64,000 bases of DNA from the NCBI GenBank assembly GCA_903813345.2, contig CAIIXF020000001.1:38223366-38287365 (forward strand), in the 5' to 3' direction. The position numbers were made by a program, and so were the translations under genes. Each line of letters begins with the position of its first letter. Position 1 is the stretch's first letter. The notes under the pieces are model-generated. The model searched no databases. It was not told where the DNA came from and saw only the letters and a program-made list of their open reading frames with translations. Below, one piece after another: positions 36,885 through 49,404 of the stretch. The stretch comes from Owenia fusiformis. Lineage: Eukaryota; Annelida; Polychaeta; Sabellida; Oweniidae.

Positions 36885-37760
36885 CACTCCCCTCTATAAG
36901 TTTGGCAACCTTAGCTCCCCCATTGAACTACGTGTTAAAGCCTCTTTAGGTTTGAATTTTTATTTACTTAACCGGCGATGAGATAACTTATAATATTAAT
37001 GGAAACGTAACTTGACCTTATTTTCAATACCTCCAAAATTTCTCAATTTTTTCCTCAATTAGAATAGGTCGAAAATTGATGATAAATTTAATGAATTTTT
37101 GAAAATCGTCATTCCCATGTAATTCAATGGGAAATGGAGGGTTCGGGCAAATCAGAAATCAGGATATATTTTCAGTAAAAGATTCAGCAAAAAAAAATTA
37201 TATAGAAAATTGAATTGTCTAACTTTTTTGTACACTAAGTGTTTAGTTTATTTGATGAATACTAAAGTTACAGCGCTTCAAAGTCATTTTTGAAAATAAT
37301 TTTTCGCCTCCTGAGTTATTTCAATGGGAAAGGTTTTTTGAAAAACTATTTTGACTTTAAAGCCCTATAACTTTGATGAACCTGAAGAAACATATCAATT
37401 TTTTGTTAAATAAAGTTAACACTAATTCAATTGCCTGCCTTATTCGTATTTTTTTGCAAGGACTCGGATGGATGGATATTCTGTCATATGACTTGCGGCA
37501 AACCTATCATTTCCCATTGGTTAACATGGGAATGTCGATTTTCAAAATTCATCAAATTTATCATCAATTTTCAACTTATTGTAATTGAGGGAAAAAATTG
37601 AGAAAATGTTGAGGTATTGGAAATAAAGTCAAATTACGTTTCCGTTAATAGTATAAGTATTTTCATGGAAGGTTAAGTAAATAAAAATTCAAAGGTAAAG
37701 AGGCTTTTAACACGTAGTTCAATGGGGGAGCTAATGTTGCCTAACTTATGGAGGGGAGTG
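36885..37760. mobile_element. Palindromic TIR element, TA duplication, copy 1
   Basis: The ends CACTCCCCTCTATAAGTTTG and CTTATGGAGGGGAGTG are flanked by TA. Almost the whole element folds on itself in two arms of about 430 bp, meeting near 37322. Words shared by both arms include AGCTCCCCCATTGAACTACG, CATTCCCATG and GATGATAAATTTAATGAATT. No protein; the 71-codon ORF is incidental. Confidence 0.8.
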
Positions 37761-37877
37761 TAACAGGGCACCCATTGAGGAGTGTCAAATCCCCGGGTGT
37801 TCGACCTTTGCACCATGGAACACTCCTGAGCAATAGGATATTTGGACAGAATATATCGATATATGTAGACTGGGTCT

Positions 37878-38692
37878 TAGCCTTGCCCAAGTCGGTATTT
37901 TTTTTACTTATCTGATCTTGAATTATTACCGCCTTGTACAATCCAATATATCGCTGCTGATATTATGCTAAGATATTCAACGGTTTCGAGATTTCCATAA
38001 TACCTACGCTATCAGGGGTATCGCGAAACCTTATATATTGACAGATATACGCGTGGACACGACGTGTGACTTCAGGCTAATTGACCAATCGTTGACCCGC
38101 ATGCATAAGCAAAGCAATCTTCCCGTCTACGACTTGAAATTCAATGATCTGATCGATCGTTTCTTTAGAGTTACAATATATTATGTAATTAAATGTACAT
38201 AGGGAATGTAAGTCATTAATATAAATTAAATCATGCAATAGATTTAAAACTGATTTTGCGATGAAAATGCAAGACCTAGTCCAATGTAGCGGGTCATGTA
38301 GTCTTCGATCAGTGATCGAATCTCAGCCTACATCACATGTACATGTTCATTTGAATTCAGCGATCATTTCAACGTTTATTGTTGAAATCTTCTCACCTCC
38401 GGTTACCGATCGATGCATCCACTAAACTCTGATTGATATTTATCTGATATAATATTTGTATTTTGATGATGAATTCATGCAGGATTTGTTCGTGAAAAGT
38501 CCCGGCGAAAACTAAAAAGTGTACTTGTTTTTGACCGCGCATAATAATGAGCTAACGCTGCAGGGCCGTCGTTGATTGGTCAAATTTTACCGACATAAAC
38601 ATTGAGTCGGTAAAGCACGTGGCTTTCTCTTTGGTACAAGGCGGTCATAATAGAAATTAAGATAGTAAAAGAGACCGACTTGGGCAAGGCTA
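37878..38692. mobile_element. MULE-like non-autonomous TIR element, copy 2
   Basis: The same 19-bp perfect TIR (TAGCCTTGCCCAAGTCGGT) as at 10680, flanked by a 9-bp duplication ACTGGGTCT (37869-37877 and 38693-38701). The interior is in opposite orientation to copy 1, with shared ACACGACGTGTGACTTCAGG, ATTGGTCAAATTTTACCGAC and AAAGCACGTGGCTTTCTCTT. It is 815 bp long because of extra sequence at about 38310-38560. No transposase. Confidence 0.86.
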
Positions 38693-39060
38693 ACTGGGTC
38701 TCAGTTTCAGGAATACTAAGTATGTATCAACTTGTTCAGGAAAATTGTCCTTTTGAAAAAAATGGGTGCGTATTTCTAATAATGGACAATTTTTTGACAT
38801 TTTCTGGCTCTCTTTCTTAATCGTGTGGCACTTTTAACTTTTGGCACCCTCTCTTGTGAATTTTAAGATATTATAAAATATATGTGAACTCGGAACACTT
38901 AGGTTGTCAGAACAGTTGGGCAAGAGACAGAACACTTGGGTAGCCCAGAACAGTTGGGCTTTCACACCCGTGCTGGAATGTAGTTCGAAGTCCAACCGAT
39001 AGAGGCGCTCCTAACCCGTGCTACAAATCCAACCAATCAGAGCGCTCTTAAACCGTGCTA

Positions 39061-39399
39061 TTTTGCCGAAATATCTTTCTGGAAGTTTTGTACCGTTAGT
39101 TTGTAATCAATATAGCCGATCTGAAGGTAAGAAGTTGCTCAAAGTGAACAAGACTAAGCGAGGATCAAACAGGGTAATGATTTTTTCTGATAAATTCAAC
39201 ATAAAACTTGTAATTTTCCCGTAAAGTGAGTATGATGAATTATCGCCCATTGATTTTGATTTTCAAAAAATTTCACTGCCATATTCCTATTGTACATAAA
39301 TGACTTTCGTTTATCTTGAATTAGTTCTAGTTTGGCTAATAAAGTGTGTGACCTCTTATATGTTGATGCTTCTCGAGACCCTATCTACAAGACTTACAT
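39061..39399. other. Intergenic, no recognised feature
   Basis: Short AT-rich spacer between the foldback element and the palindromic array. Confidence 0.3.
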
Positions 39400-40790
39400 G
39401 TATGACTGGCACAATCGTCACCATGTTATCAAGTATTTTTATGGAGACCCTATCTGTTGCAAGACCTATGCCTGGCACAACCGTCACCATGTTATTAAGT
39501 AATTTTAAGTTTCGCAAGGATCCTGCCATGACCGTGGAAGTGTTATCGTGATAGCCTGGTATAACAGTGACAATGCTATATTATATCGCATGGTCTGTCA
39601 TGACCGTGGTAATGTTAAAGCCTGATATGACCGTGACAATACTATACTATATTGCAAGGCCTGACATGACCGTGGTAATGTTAAAGCCTGATATGACGGT
39701 GACAATGGTTACAAGGCCTGTCATGACCATCATAATGTTAAAGCCTGATATGACCATGACAATGGTTGCAAGGCCTGTCATGACTGTGGTAATGTTAAAG
39801 CACAATATGACCGTGACAATGGTTATATTAGTGACATTTAGTAGCATGAGAATACTGTAATCGAAAACGTCATCATTTATCTACCTTAAATATGTAAATC
39901 TAGGATACTACTACTACTTTAACTCATAATTCATTTCCACAAACTATAATTCTAATCTCATTCAAGAACGTGAACATTGTCACAGTTATATCAGGCTTTA
40001 ACATTACCACGGTCATGACAGGCCTTGCAATATAATATAGCATTGGCACGGTTATACCAGGCTTTCACGATAACAATACCACGGTCATGGCAGGATCCTT
40101 GCGAAACCTAAAAACACTTAATAACATGTCGACGGTTGTGCCAGGCATAAGTCTTGCAATATATAGCATGTGTTTTTATGTTGCACAATTATCCTGCCAT
40201 GACCGTGGTAGTGTTATCGTGAATGCCTGGTATAACCTTGACAATGTAATATTATATTGCAAGGCCAGTGTCATGACCGTGGTAATGTTAAACCCTGATA
40301 TGACCGCGACAGTGCTTTATTATAAATAAGGCCTGATATGACTGTGACAATGTTTCTCGTTCTTGAATGAGATTAAAATTATAGTGTTCGGAAATGAATT
40401 ATGAGTTAAATGATTCTAAAATTTTATGTATCGATGTGCGTGAGTACCATGTTCATGTATAGAAGTCTAGATTCACATATTTAAGGTAGTTAATCATTCT
40501 ATGAAATTTGCAATGCTACTAAATGCTATTTAATATAACCATTGTCACAGTCATATTGTGCTTTAACATTACCACGGTCGTGACAGGCCTTGCAACCATT
40601 GCGACTGTCATATCAGGCTTAAACATTACCACAGTCATGACAGGCCTTGCAATATAATATAGCATTGTCACGGTTATACCAGGCTTTCACGATAATACCA
40701 CCACGACCATGGCAAGATCCTTGCGAAACTTAAGAACACTTAATAACATGGTGACAGTTGTGCTAGGCATCAAGTCTTGCAATAGATAGC
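39400..40790. repeat. Palindromic array of TGACCGTGGTAATGTTAAAGC units
   Basis: Units such as GACCGTGGTAATGTTAAAGC, CTGATATGACCGTGACAATG and TTGCAAGGCCTGTCATGACC are tandem in the left half and inverted in the right half. Outer arms pair (GCCTGGCACAACCGTCACCA near 39470 with its inverse near 40750), and a second pair flanks the centre (TCATTCAAGAACGTGAACAT near 39957 and its inverse near 40350). The symmetry axis is near 40120-40160. ORFs rich in TVVMLKPDMTVTM are by-products. Confidence 0.75.
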
Positions 40791-43219
40791 ATGTGTGCTT
40801 CTCTGCCATAGTATTTTCAAAAAGATACATTGTAACATGGCTGAAATTCATTATAAGAGGGCACAGGGTTATTGCACAAAAAAAACTAAATAATCTGAAA
40901 TATCCAAATGTCATTCATGTACAATATCAATATACTTTTCCAAATATTATTGCACAATGGTCTCCTGATTTCTTATTTTTGGGGACGGGACCACGGACGG
41001 GCTGTCCAAAAATTCAAGTAAAAATGTCAATCAGAATCAGTATTGTCGAGTTCCCTAAGAGATCTCTTGTCTTAACTTATGTCTTAACTTATGTTTAAGC
41101 TTATCTCCATAATGTGGAGTTGATCAGCCAGCCACCCAGCAAGCCAGCCATCCAGCCACCCAGCAAGCCAGCCAGCAAGCCACTTACTCAGTCACTTAGT
41201 AAGTCACTTACTTCCTTAGTCATTATCTCACTCTCAATCAGAAGTTCAGTAACTCATTCACTCTCTCAATCAGTCTCTCTATGTGAGAGTTCATATGTTG
41301 GAATATTGATTGAAATAATCCTACTTCATTTGGAATTATTCACAATTGCTGTTTTCTACTTTTTGAGTTTAAAAGAGGAATCTAGTATAATAATTTGAGT
41401 TTTTTAGAGATCTGTTAATTTCAACAAATGAATGGATTAATAGAGAGAAACATGTGAATCCATTGAGGATTGCATCAAAATACCAAGCATACATACTCAA
41501 ACTTAGCAAGAGCTGCTCAAATGTTTTAGATCTAAATTATGAACCCCATTTTGTACTTTCAGAAGATGAATGTAAGTCTGAGATGCGATGTCCTGGTGTT
41601 TAAGAAGAGGAAATGTACTATTATGTGAGTATTAAAAATATATATTCATTCTGAATTTTCCAACATTTCCAAGAGTTTTCATAAGCCATGATTCTTAATA
41701 ATCACAACCTTTATGTTGATTTAATGTACTCTTTGGGTGTGCCTTAGTCCTTGATGTGTCCACCTTTCTTTTGAATGTATTGTTAGAAAGATATTTGTGT
41801 GCAATGATGATATGGAAATGATGACTGCATAAGGTTGCAGAGATTTTTGGGAAGATGTTCTCAGCTTGGCATCTCAACACTATTCAGTACATCTTTTAAA
41901 ACAAAAAAATGGAGAGAGCTGTTAAATGTGATGTTGATTTTTTTATAAATCAGATGGTTTCCATAAAGTCATGTTATTTTAAGTCATGTTTTTAATTGAT
42001 CTGCATTTGTAACCATTAATTAAAGACCACAATTTCTTCTATTTAATAGCATATTCAGTGTTCTCCCTAATTTTTCAAAAGTGAGCGGTAAAATTTTGAA
42101 TGAAAATTAATGGGTGGTGACAGTATTATTACAGTGGTGCAAAATTAAATAAAAAAGTGCCTTAAAAAAATCGGCTATTACAAACAGTAACGGAGTAAAG
42201 TTGCAAATTACTTAATTCCACTCATTAATAACGAATAGTATCAGTTATAAGTTCTTTGAATTCTATATGTTATTTTCTATCAATATAGCTAGCTTCAATT
42301 AAATCATCTGAAAAAGCTCAAGCTAAATCCCCATTTACACAATGTTGAAAAACCTTTAAAGATTAAAAATTCATTTACTCTTTTAAGTGTCACAATTTTA
42401 ATGTTAAATCACAATCAATATGTCAATAGGTTCATTTAATTAGATGCAACTGGCAGTGATCTCCCCAGCATAAAGCAAGATGGGCGCAGCAACCACCTGA
42501 AAATATGCTTGCACCCACCTGAAAATCAGTTTGCACCCACATAAAAATGAAAAAAATCATTGGCATATCTCACCAATTTTTGTCTAAATTGTGAAAATGA
42601 GAGTTTTTGCACCCACCTGAGTGCCACCCACTGAGATTAATTATGCAAATATACTCTAAGGCATTCAGTGATCTCCCCAGCATTATTTTTCAAGCGGGGG
42701 GGGGGGGGGGGGGGTTATCAAGTGTTCCTGAGTTACTGAGTTTAATTATCAACTCACAAATTTGTGGAAAGGATGAGTCTGGATATATGCCCTTTTGGTC
42801 CCTCAGTTAAATGTATGTGATAAGTATATTTAATTATTTTTCAAATTTTGAATGCCATTTGATGTAAGAAATATCAGAACAAAAGTAGCTTCACTTTCAC
42901 AATGAGCAATGATATTTTCACAATGAGCACAGTTTTCTGGTTTAGGTTTAGACATATTACTCCCCCATCCATTCACCCCCCCCCCCTCTGTTCAATTTTG
43001 ATTGTAGTTTATATTAGAATTACTTTAATTAGCCAGCAATGACATTCTTTTTGTGATAATATAAGTTTTGTCAAAATAATCCCTGACATGACATGTTATG
43101 ACATCATCCTGAAACACTTAACTAGTCTTTACCAAAGCTTTAAACATTTGTTGTTCAATTAGGATCAATTATTTTTTTCATTAGAGGTCCAAACAAGATG
43201 TATAATGTTTTATTTCCAG
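40791..43219. other. Intergenic or upstream intron of the spectrin-repeat remnant
   Basis: Contains low-complexity CAGCCAGCCACCCAGCAAGC and CACTTAGTAAGTCACTTACT at 41114-41270, a dispersed repeat at 42466-42625 and a G-run near 42697. A possible small exon follows a TTTGTACTTTCAG acceptor at 41562, but its frame (KMNVSLRCDVLVFKKRK) has no recognised family. Confidence 0.35.
42466..42625 (+). repeat. GCACCCACCTGAAAAT dispersed repeat, copy 1
   Basis: TTGCACCCACCTGAAAATC, then AAATGAAAAAAATCATTGGC, AATTTTTGTCTAAATTGTGA and TTTTTGCACCCACCTGAGTG. The same order is found at 44515-44690. GTGATCTCCCCAGCAT occurs just before it and again at 42669. Confidence 0.6.
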
Positions 43220-43368
43220 ACTGCATCAAGAGAGATGATAGTGTATGGATCAGAGCTTGACTCTTTGAGTGAGAATGGGTGGAGCCTATCAGTAAGCACA
43301 TCTAACACCAGAGTAGCCAACCTTGCCTCACAGATAATTTCCAGGTATTTTACAAAGATCTGTTATCA

Positions 43369-43800
43369 CTGGTAACCCACTCCGAATGTCCAAGGTACGA
43401 TTTTTCTTTTTTCCTTATTTCACACATTATAGGCAGAATTACCACAACATTTTTATCACAAACCGACAACATATATCTATCACATATGTTTAAGAAAATG
43501 TACATATTTGCGAACAAGTAGTTCAGAAGACAACTGAATCGTCATTTTAATTCCTCACTTAAGTTACAGAAACAATATTTTGAAAAACAGTTAAGATGTG
43601 CACTTTTAACCAATATCATTTCTGTAACTAAAGTGAGGAATTAAATCGACGATTCTGTTGTCTTCCGAGCTATTTTTTCACAAACATGTACCTTTTCTAA
43701 AACGTTTGTGTGAAAAAATGTCGTGGGGATTCTGCCTACAACGCGTGAAATTAGGAAAAAAGAAATATCATACCTTCGACGTTCCAACATTTTGTTACCG
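43369..43800. repeat. Intronic inverted repeat, arms ~170 bp
   Basis: GATTTTTCTTTTTTCCTTAT and ATAGGCAGAATTACCACAAC on the left pair with the region 43640-43790. The arms close with TCCTCACTTAAGTTACAGAA near 43552 and its inverse near 43620. It looks like a small MITE in the first intron of the spectrin-repeat remnant. Confidence 0.68.
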
Positions 43801-44514
43801 AAACGAACCTTTTCGGTAACCATCGTAATCGAGTGGATCACCAGTGTGTTATTAATATTTTGGATATAAAAATGTGTAAAATTGCAATATTAACACAATA
43901 TTACTACATAATTCTTGTTTTATATTCTCACTTTTTTGATGAATATGGAGTGCATTTAAAGACAACTAGCTTCAAACCCTCACAAAACTACATGCAACTG
44001 GGTCTTAGTCATCATAAAAACATGTCATTCCTCAAACACAATGAGTAACACTTAATTGTCCTATCTGTAGGTACCATGCACTAGTTAGTAGCTGTAAGAA
44101 ACAGTGTATGAAACAGGAAAAGGCTGTGATTGAACATGAGGGCTATGGAAGACTATACAAGGCTTTGTAACAGAGCCTAGATGACCTCGAGGCCAAACTT
44201 AGAAGCAATACATTCACACAGGGGGACAGATCACCTGTGCATGCTAAATTACAGAATGTCCAGGTATGTTCAATGAAAGTCTGGATCTTTATTTCAATGA
44301 ATAATTTTAATATTTAATTTCCAAATATTTTGTTATGTATTCATTTCAGAACTTACTGTCCTACAAGGAAGAAGAAAATCATAATCTTAGAGCTAAATCA
44401 CCCAAAGTTACATTAAATCACAAAGTCTCATATTTTATACACATCTCACTGACATTATCCACATATTTGTTCAAGTCACTGCCATATACAATGCATACAG
44501 TTATCTGCTCAGCA

Positions 44515-44690
44515 TTAAAACAAGAAGGCATAGCACCCACCTGAGAATTTTAAAACCAGCTTTATTTCATCTTCCTAAAAATTCATTTGCACCCACTTAA
44601 AAATGAGAAAAATAATGAAAAATGGGCATAGTTTTACCAGTTTTGGTCTGAATTGTGAAATGAGAATTTTGCACCAACTTGATTAAAAAT
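44515..44690 (+). repeat. GCACCCACCTGAAAAT dispersed repeat, copy 2
   Basis: TAGCACCCACCTGAGAATTT, TTTGCACCCACTTAAAAATG, AGTTTTGGTCTGAATTGTGA and TTTTGCACCAACTTGA, parallel to 42466-42625. It lies in an intron-like gap of the spectrin-repeat remnant. Confidence 0.58.
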
Positions 44691-45279
44691 GCCTTATCTG
44701 GTGCCTGATAATTAAAATCCTGAAAATATGGCAAATTGCCATGTTTCTAGTTTTATAGTCACTTCAATTGATTCAATGTAGCAATTTGTGACATTGATTT
44801 ATAGGAATCAGATATATGATAATTATGTAAGTTTGGTCGATCTTTCCATTGATATATTAAACTTGATACCATCTATTTTGATTTTGGCTGTAGAGGGGGG
44901 GGGGCAGGGCTTATTTGACAGTTAAGAATAGCATTTTAGAGTCATATTACCGTTTGAATTTTGGAAGCTACTCTAGCTTTATCAATATGCAAATCTAAAA
45001 TTTTATGAATCATGTTTTCACAGAACACAAGTAATTCGCATATATCTTTTGAAGCTGACACTTATGAGTGAGAAAAGTTTGGTAGACAGAAGGAGGGAGA
45101 AATTCTCAGAGTTGCTGACACAGAGTGGTGACCCTCATTTTACCTGAGAGAAGAACCTTGTTGTTGAGAGATACCACATGCTTCTCGACAAAGTGGAGGT
45201 ATGATCTACAGATACTTTATATGATGCACTGTTACATTGAGTAATTTTAATATTACTGGTACAAAAATAAACTTCCAAC

Positions 45280-45420
45280 ATTGAGGATGAGTTGATTATA
45301 GGATCAATTGTCTTAGGGATGAGTTGTCTTGGGGATCAATTGACTTTGGGATGAGTTGGTTCTTGGCAACCAGTTGTCTTGGAAATCAGTTGTCATGGGG
45401 ACTAATTGACCCTGCAATCT
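45280..45420. repeat. Short GATGAGTTG/TCAGTTGTC minisatellite
   Basis: About eight imperfect units of 15-17 bp, for example GGGATGAGTTGTCTTG and GGGATCAATTGACTTT. It lies in the gap between exons 3 and 4 of the spectrin-repeat remnant. Confidence 0.65.
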
Positions 45421-46797
45421 ATCGTGTACAAATGTATATGTAAATCAGGGTGTTTGTTCTTGCAAATGGATATCCATTTGATCTCATTTCTTTAATCTGA
45501 TCTCTCTTTAAGGATTTATTAAGGGAATGTGACAATGTATTGTCAAACCACATATACCAAGAGGCACTGGACCATGTCACAGAATGAATAGATGGAGAAA
45601 CCACTGAATAACCTGGAGGGGGATAGGCACACCACACAAGCTCAATTACTCAAGGTAAATTTTGGGATATTTTACAGAATGAAGCCGAAATTATACACAG
45701 GGTGTTCCATAAAAATTGTATTCCCACATACTTGAACCCTCAACCCTTATAAACAGATGTCTCAAAAGAAATTGTAGAGATTATCCAAAGTTACATTTCT
45801 ATCTCATATGTACGAGTGAAGGTCTTCTTATTTGCTATTAAAAACCCTCTCGTAGTTATACAGTACAAATGTATTTCTCTAATATATTTTACATTCAAAA
45901 TATTACAAGTTCAATGCCAACGGAGAATGAAAAATGCAACTCATTTAAAATTATCAGGCGTAATTGCTCAGATTATTAAAGCTCAAAGCTAAAACTAAAA
46001 GCAAACAAAGTGACTGTAAGTAAATGAAAGTATAATTTCTCCAAAAAGGATATTCCTGTACAAATAGAGGATGGTCAGAGCCTGCTTCATACCATGCAGA
46101 CACGGGGAGAGAAAACTCTGACAAATTTCTTGGTATTGGGTCGAGACACCATCCGGCAAAACCTTCACTACGATTATGAAACTTTGACAAAACGACTCGC
46201 AGATACCAAGGGCACATTAGAGAGCTGTCTCCTGGAGTTGTCACAGTATGGTGACCGCACAGATCCGGTGAGAATGAGTACCTTTATTCCAAAAAGTTGG
46301 GAAATGATGCTTGCACTGATTTTGAGGAAAAACACTGAAGATTTTTTTCAGAGTCCAACAATTTATGCAATTTTTAAACTATCTCTTCATATGACTTGAA
46401 ATAAGAAACAATTAAGGCACAGGGTGAGCCAAAAATGTTATTCTAAACAAATGTTAAAAACTAAGTCATTCAGCATTGTTTAAGATCATATTTATCACCA
46501 TTAAACCTTTTCAATTTTCTTCATCTTAGAAGTATGGCTATATATTATACTAAAACTGAAGGGATTTTAGAGTAGATCACAATTATGGTATTGTTTTTCT
46601 GATTCTTTTCTCAGAAAATTAAAAATGGCTGGAATAGGCCATAACTTAGAGATATTATACTACAATGATCTATTTATTGAAGGGAAGAGTGCGATGGTAA
46701 ATATTACATTGTGACTACAATTCATGATTTATATATGTTCGTTGGGATTCCCTACACCTTGGAGTTGCCAATTTCTAGTTGTAAATTGTGAATTGTA

Positions 46798-47405
46798 GGT
46801 TCTACAACATGAGTCAGAACATCCCCAGGTTCTACAACAACATGATTCAGAACATCCCAAGGTGCTACAACATGAGTCAGAACATCTATCACCAGGTTCT
46901 ACAACATGAGTCAGAACATCACCAGGTTCTACAACATGAGTCAGAACATCCCAAGGTTCTACAACAACATGAGTCAGAACATCCCAAGGTTCTACAACAA
47001 CATGAGTCAGAACATCCCCAGGTTCTGCAACAACATGAGTCAGAATATCCATCACCAAGTTCTACAACAACATGAGTCAGAACATCCCCAGGTTCTACAA
47101 CAACAGGAGTCAGAACATCATCAGGTTCTACAACAACATGAGTCAGAACATCCCAAGGTTCTACAACAACATGAGTCAGAACATCCCCAGGATCTACAAC
47201 AACAGGAGTCAGAATATCCCCAGATTCTACAACAACAGGAGTCAGAACATCATCAGGTTCTAAAACAGCATGAGTCAGAATATCCATCACCAGGTTCTAC
47301 AACAACATGAGTCAGAACATACCAAGGTTCTACAACAAAATGCGTCAGAACATCATCAGGTTCTACAACAACCCGAGTCAGAACATCATCAGGTTCTACA
47401 ACATG
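46798..47405. repeat. Minisatellite, 27-33-bp unit (GGTTCTACAACAACATGAGTCA)
   Basis: About twenty units built on GTTCTACAACAACATGAGTC and AGAACATCCCCA. Length varies by loss of one ACA or of the CA-rich part, and by TATCCATCACCA inserts. All frames on both strands stay mostly open, giving repeats such as QVLQQHESEHP on plus and DVLTHVVVEPG on minus. Nothing supports a real protein. Confidence 0.92.
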
Positions 47406-49404
47406 AGTTGTTTGGTTGTTTGCAAGCTAACGAAATATTGATGAAATAGTGATTAATAGAATTTATTAAGTAAATTGATCAGAAGTATTTGAATTTATAG
47501 TACCTACGAAAACATATATTTCGTGAAAAATATCACAGACTCTCGATAGCTAATACATTTTTATAGTCTCAGGGTGTTATTTAGATGGAAATCGGTGTTT
47601 GTTTCAAGGTTACAATGAATGTGTGCAAACCATCTTTTGTTGAAATGCCTTGTTAACTTTATGTAAAGATATTCATTTGCAATAACTTTGTAAAGTACAT
47701 GTAGTCATTTAATAAGAGAAATCTTAAATGGATGAATTGTGGTGCCCCAATAAGTGGAGAGTATAAGATTTCTACTTGGCGAATAAATATGAACACTGTT
47801 ATTTCAATACAGGATATATCATGCAAAAAAATTGGAGATTGGTTAGCTCATTACATTTGGAAGATCTTAAAGATATTCAATTAGTGGTTCTTACACAGTT
47901 TGCCTCTGAGAATAACAAGGCGTCTGTTGTTGGTAAACATTGGATTTCTTCTAAAAATTCAAAAATTGAAGTAACATTAAGCGGTTCTTTTGTTTATTGT
48001 ATTTTTGAGTTTTTGAGGGCTTCCATTGACATTTAATCATGGGGTTATGGAAATTGTTTTTTCTTGTCAAATTTAACCAGTAATTGCATTATTCATTATG
48101 TAGGCATTTTAGTTTATGTGGACATACCTGAATCGGTGCATTTTCTGTTGTGTTATTGCCAACTCAAGGGTATGATATTGAGAAAAATATCGATTATGAT
48201 CCTTTTAGCTGTGATCACTTAGGTTTTCATACTCTACAGCTACTATTTTTATTTGCATTAAACATGTTGAAAATCATCACTCACTATAATATATCAATCA
48301 GTTCTGTTAATCAAAATCAATGTGTTAATATTGAGACAAAATTCAATAAAAAAGTCACATTTGCACTCATTGGAATTGTGCGCTCATTAGAGATAATATT
48401 ACAGGTATATGTATTACATTTTTTATATCTTATATACAACAGTAAAACCTGTTTTAGTGCACACCTCTCTCTAGTTATCACCACTTTAGATAGATTTCAC
48501 ATCGACTCCTGTATATAATCCCATCTAGTTAGAAAATACCTACCGTGAACACTTTTTGTGGCTCAATAGGTGGTCACTATTTACAGGTTTTACAGTATTT
48601 GAATTTATTGGAATATATGTAAATGTGCCTTTATTTGTGATCGATGTACAATGGACTTGATGTTTCAATACTGAATGCATACATTTTTGGCTTTTGCAAA
48701 ATATATATTGTCACTAGTCCACAGTAGGGGCAATAGGAATTAGCCACATCCAAAAATGGAGACAAAATTAATGTTTATGTTCAGGATTGAAGTGAGTCAA
48801 CAGGTATATGCATAATTATAAAACTTTATAAATCGCTTGATAAAATGAATAGTCACATGGGTTGACCTTGAAATGGCATGTGTAAATAGTTATTTGCAAT
48901 AGAAATAAATAAATCCGTACATCAAACTTTCTTTATTAGTTTATTTGGTCCAGACTTGAATACAGCATCAACTCCAAATACTTCAATGTAGTTCAAGGCC
49001 AGCTATTATCAGAAATTATAACATTAATTAAAACCTCATCTAATCCCAAATACCTTTGAACACGTAAACTTGAACACATAAGGATTCCAACTCCTAATTG
49101 CTATAGCCAATTCATCTTCGAGAACAAATTTTATTCTATTTGAGAGCCTATATCGGCATGAATTCAAACTGACAGAAAGGTAAAAGGTCGGGCAATTAAT
49201 CCAATTCATGAATACCAAAGGATGCTACATCCCGGGTTTAGAGTGTTTTGCATTTCGTTCAGTTTATGGCGCCTCTCACTGGCAAAAGTTAAAATAGCAC
49301 TGGTTTCGAGACTATTTAAATACGGGTCAAGGGATGCAGGATAAATGAGTCGGAGGATGATATATCTCCTGGGTTTTATACAGCATTTTATTGTTTTAAG
49401 TTAA
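47406..49404. other. Intergenic, no recognised gene
   Basis: AT-rich. ORFs of 86 and 122 codons (47776, 48150) have low-complexity, hydrophobic products and no motif I recognise. From 49228, CCCGGGTTTAGAGTGTTTTG and CACTGGTTTCGAGACTATTT begin a family related to the duplication at 49625. Confidence 0.35.

Larger units (their letters stand above)
36480..39060. mobile_element. Old foldback element with two nested transposons
   Basis: The left part (36480-36740) has repeated GATCAAACCCGTGCT and TTTAGCACGTGTTTGAG, then TTCCGGGCTACCCAAGTATT. The right part (about 38880-39060) has the inverse order: CACTTGGGTAGCCCAGAACA, GGGCTTTCACACCCGTGCTG and AACCCGTGCT. Between them lie a palindromic TA element (36885-37760) and a 9-bp-duplication TIR element (37878-38692), both with their own duplications, so they came later. 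Confidence 0.55.
43220..46267 (+). pseudogene. Spectrin-repeat protein remnant, nesprin (SYNE)-like, five exons
   Basis: Exon-like segments with consensus splice sites: 43220-43344, 44071-44263, about 45024-45198, 45513-45654 and about 46060-46267. Exons 1 and 2 join in phase and read LASQIISRYHALVSSCKKQ, then QEKAVIEHEGYGRLYKAL and a TAA stop, then QSLDDLEAKLRSNTF. Exon 3 has an in-frame TGA. Exon 4 has a TGA and a frame change before MEKPLNNLEGDRHTTQAQLL. Exon 5 is open: RGEKTLTNFLVLGRDTIRQN then ADTKGTLESCLLELSQYGD. Spacing of hydrophobic and charged residues fits spectrin repeats of nesprin-type proteins, which link nucleus and cytoskeleton. At least three disabling changes argue for a pseudogene or duplicated fragment. 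Attribution to nesprin rather than another spectrin-repeat family is tentative. Confidence 0.58.

Noticed and set aside
39300-39860. Met/Val-rich ORFs as membrane proteins
   Set aside because: By-products of the palindromic repeat array; both strands give similar ORFs.
47776-48518. ORFs of 86 and 122 codons as host exons
   Set aside because: No motif, hydrophobic AT-driven composition and no convincing splice sites at their ends.
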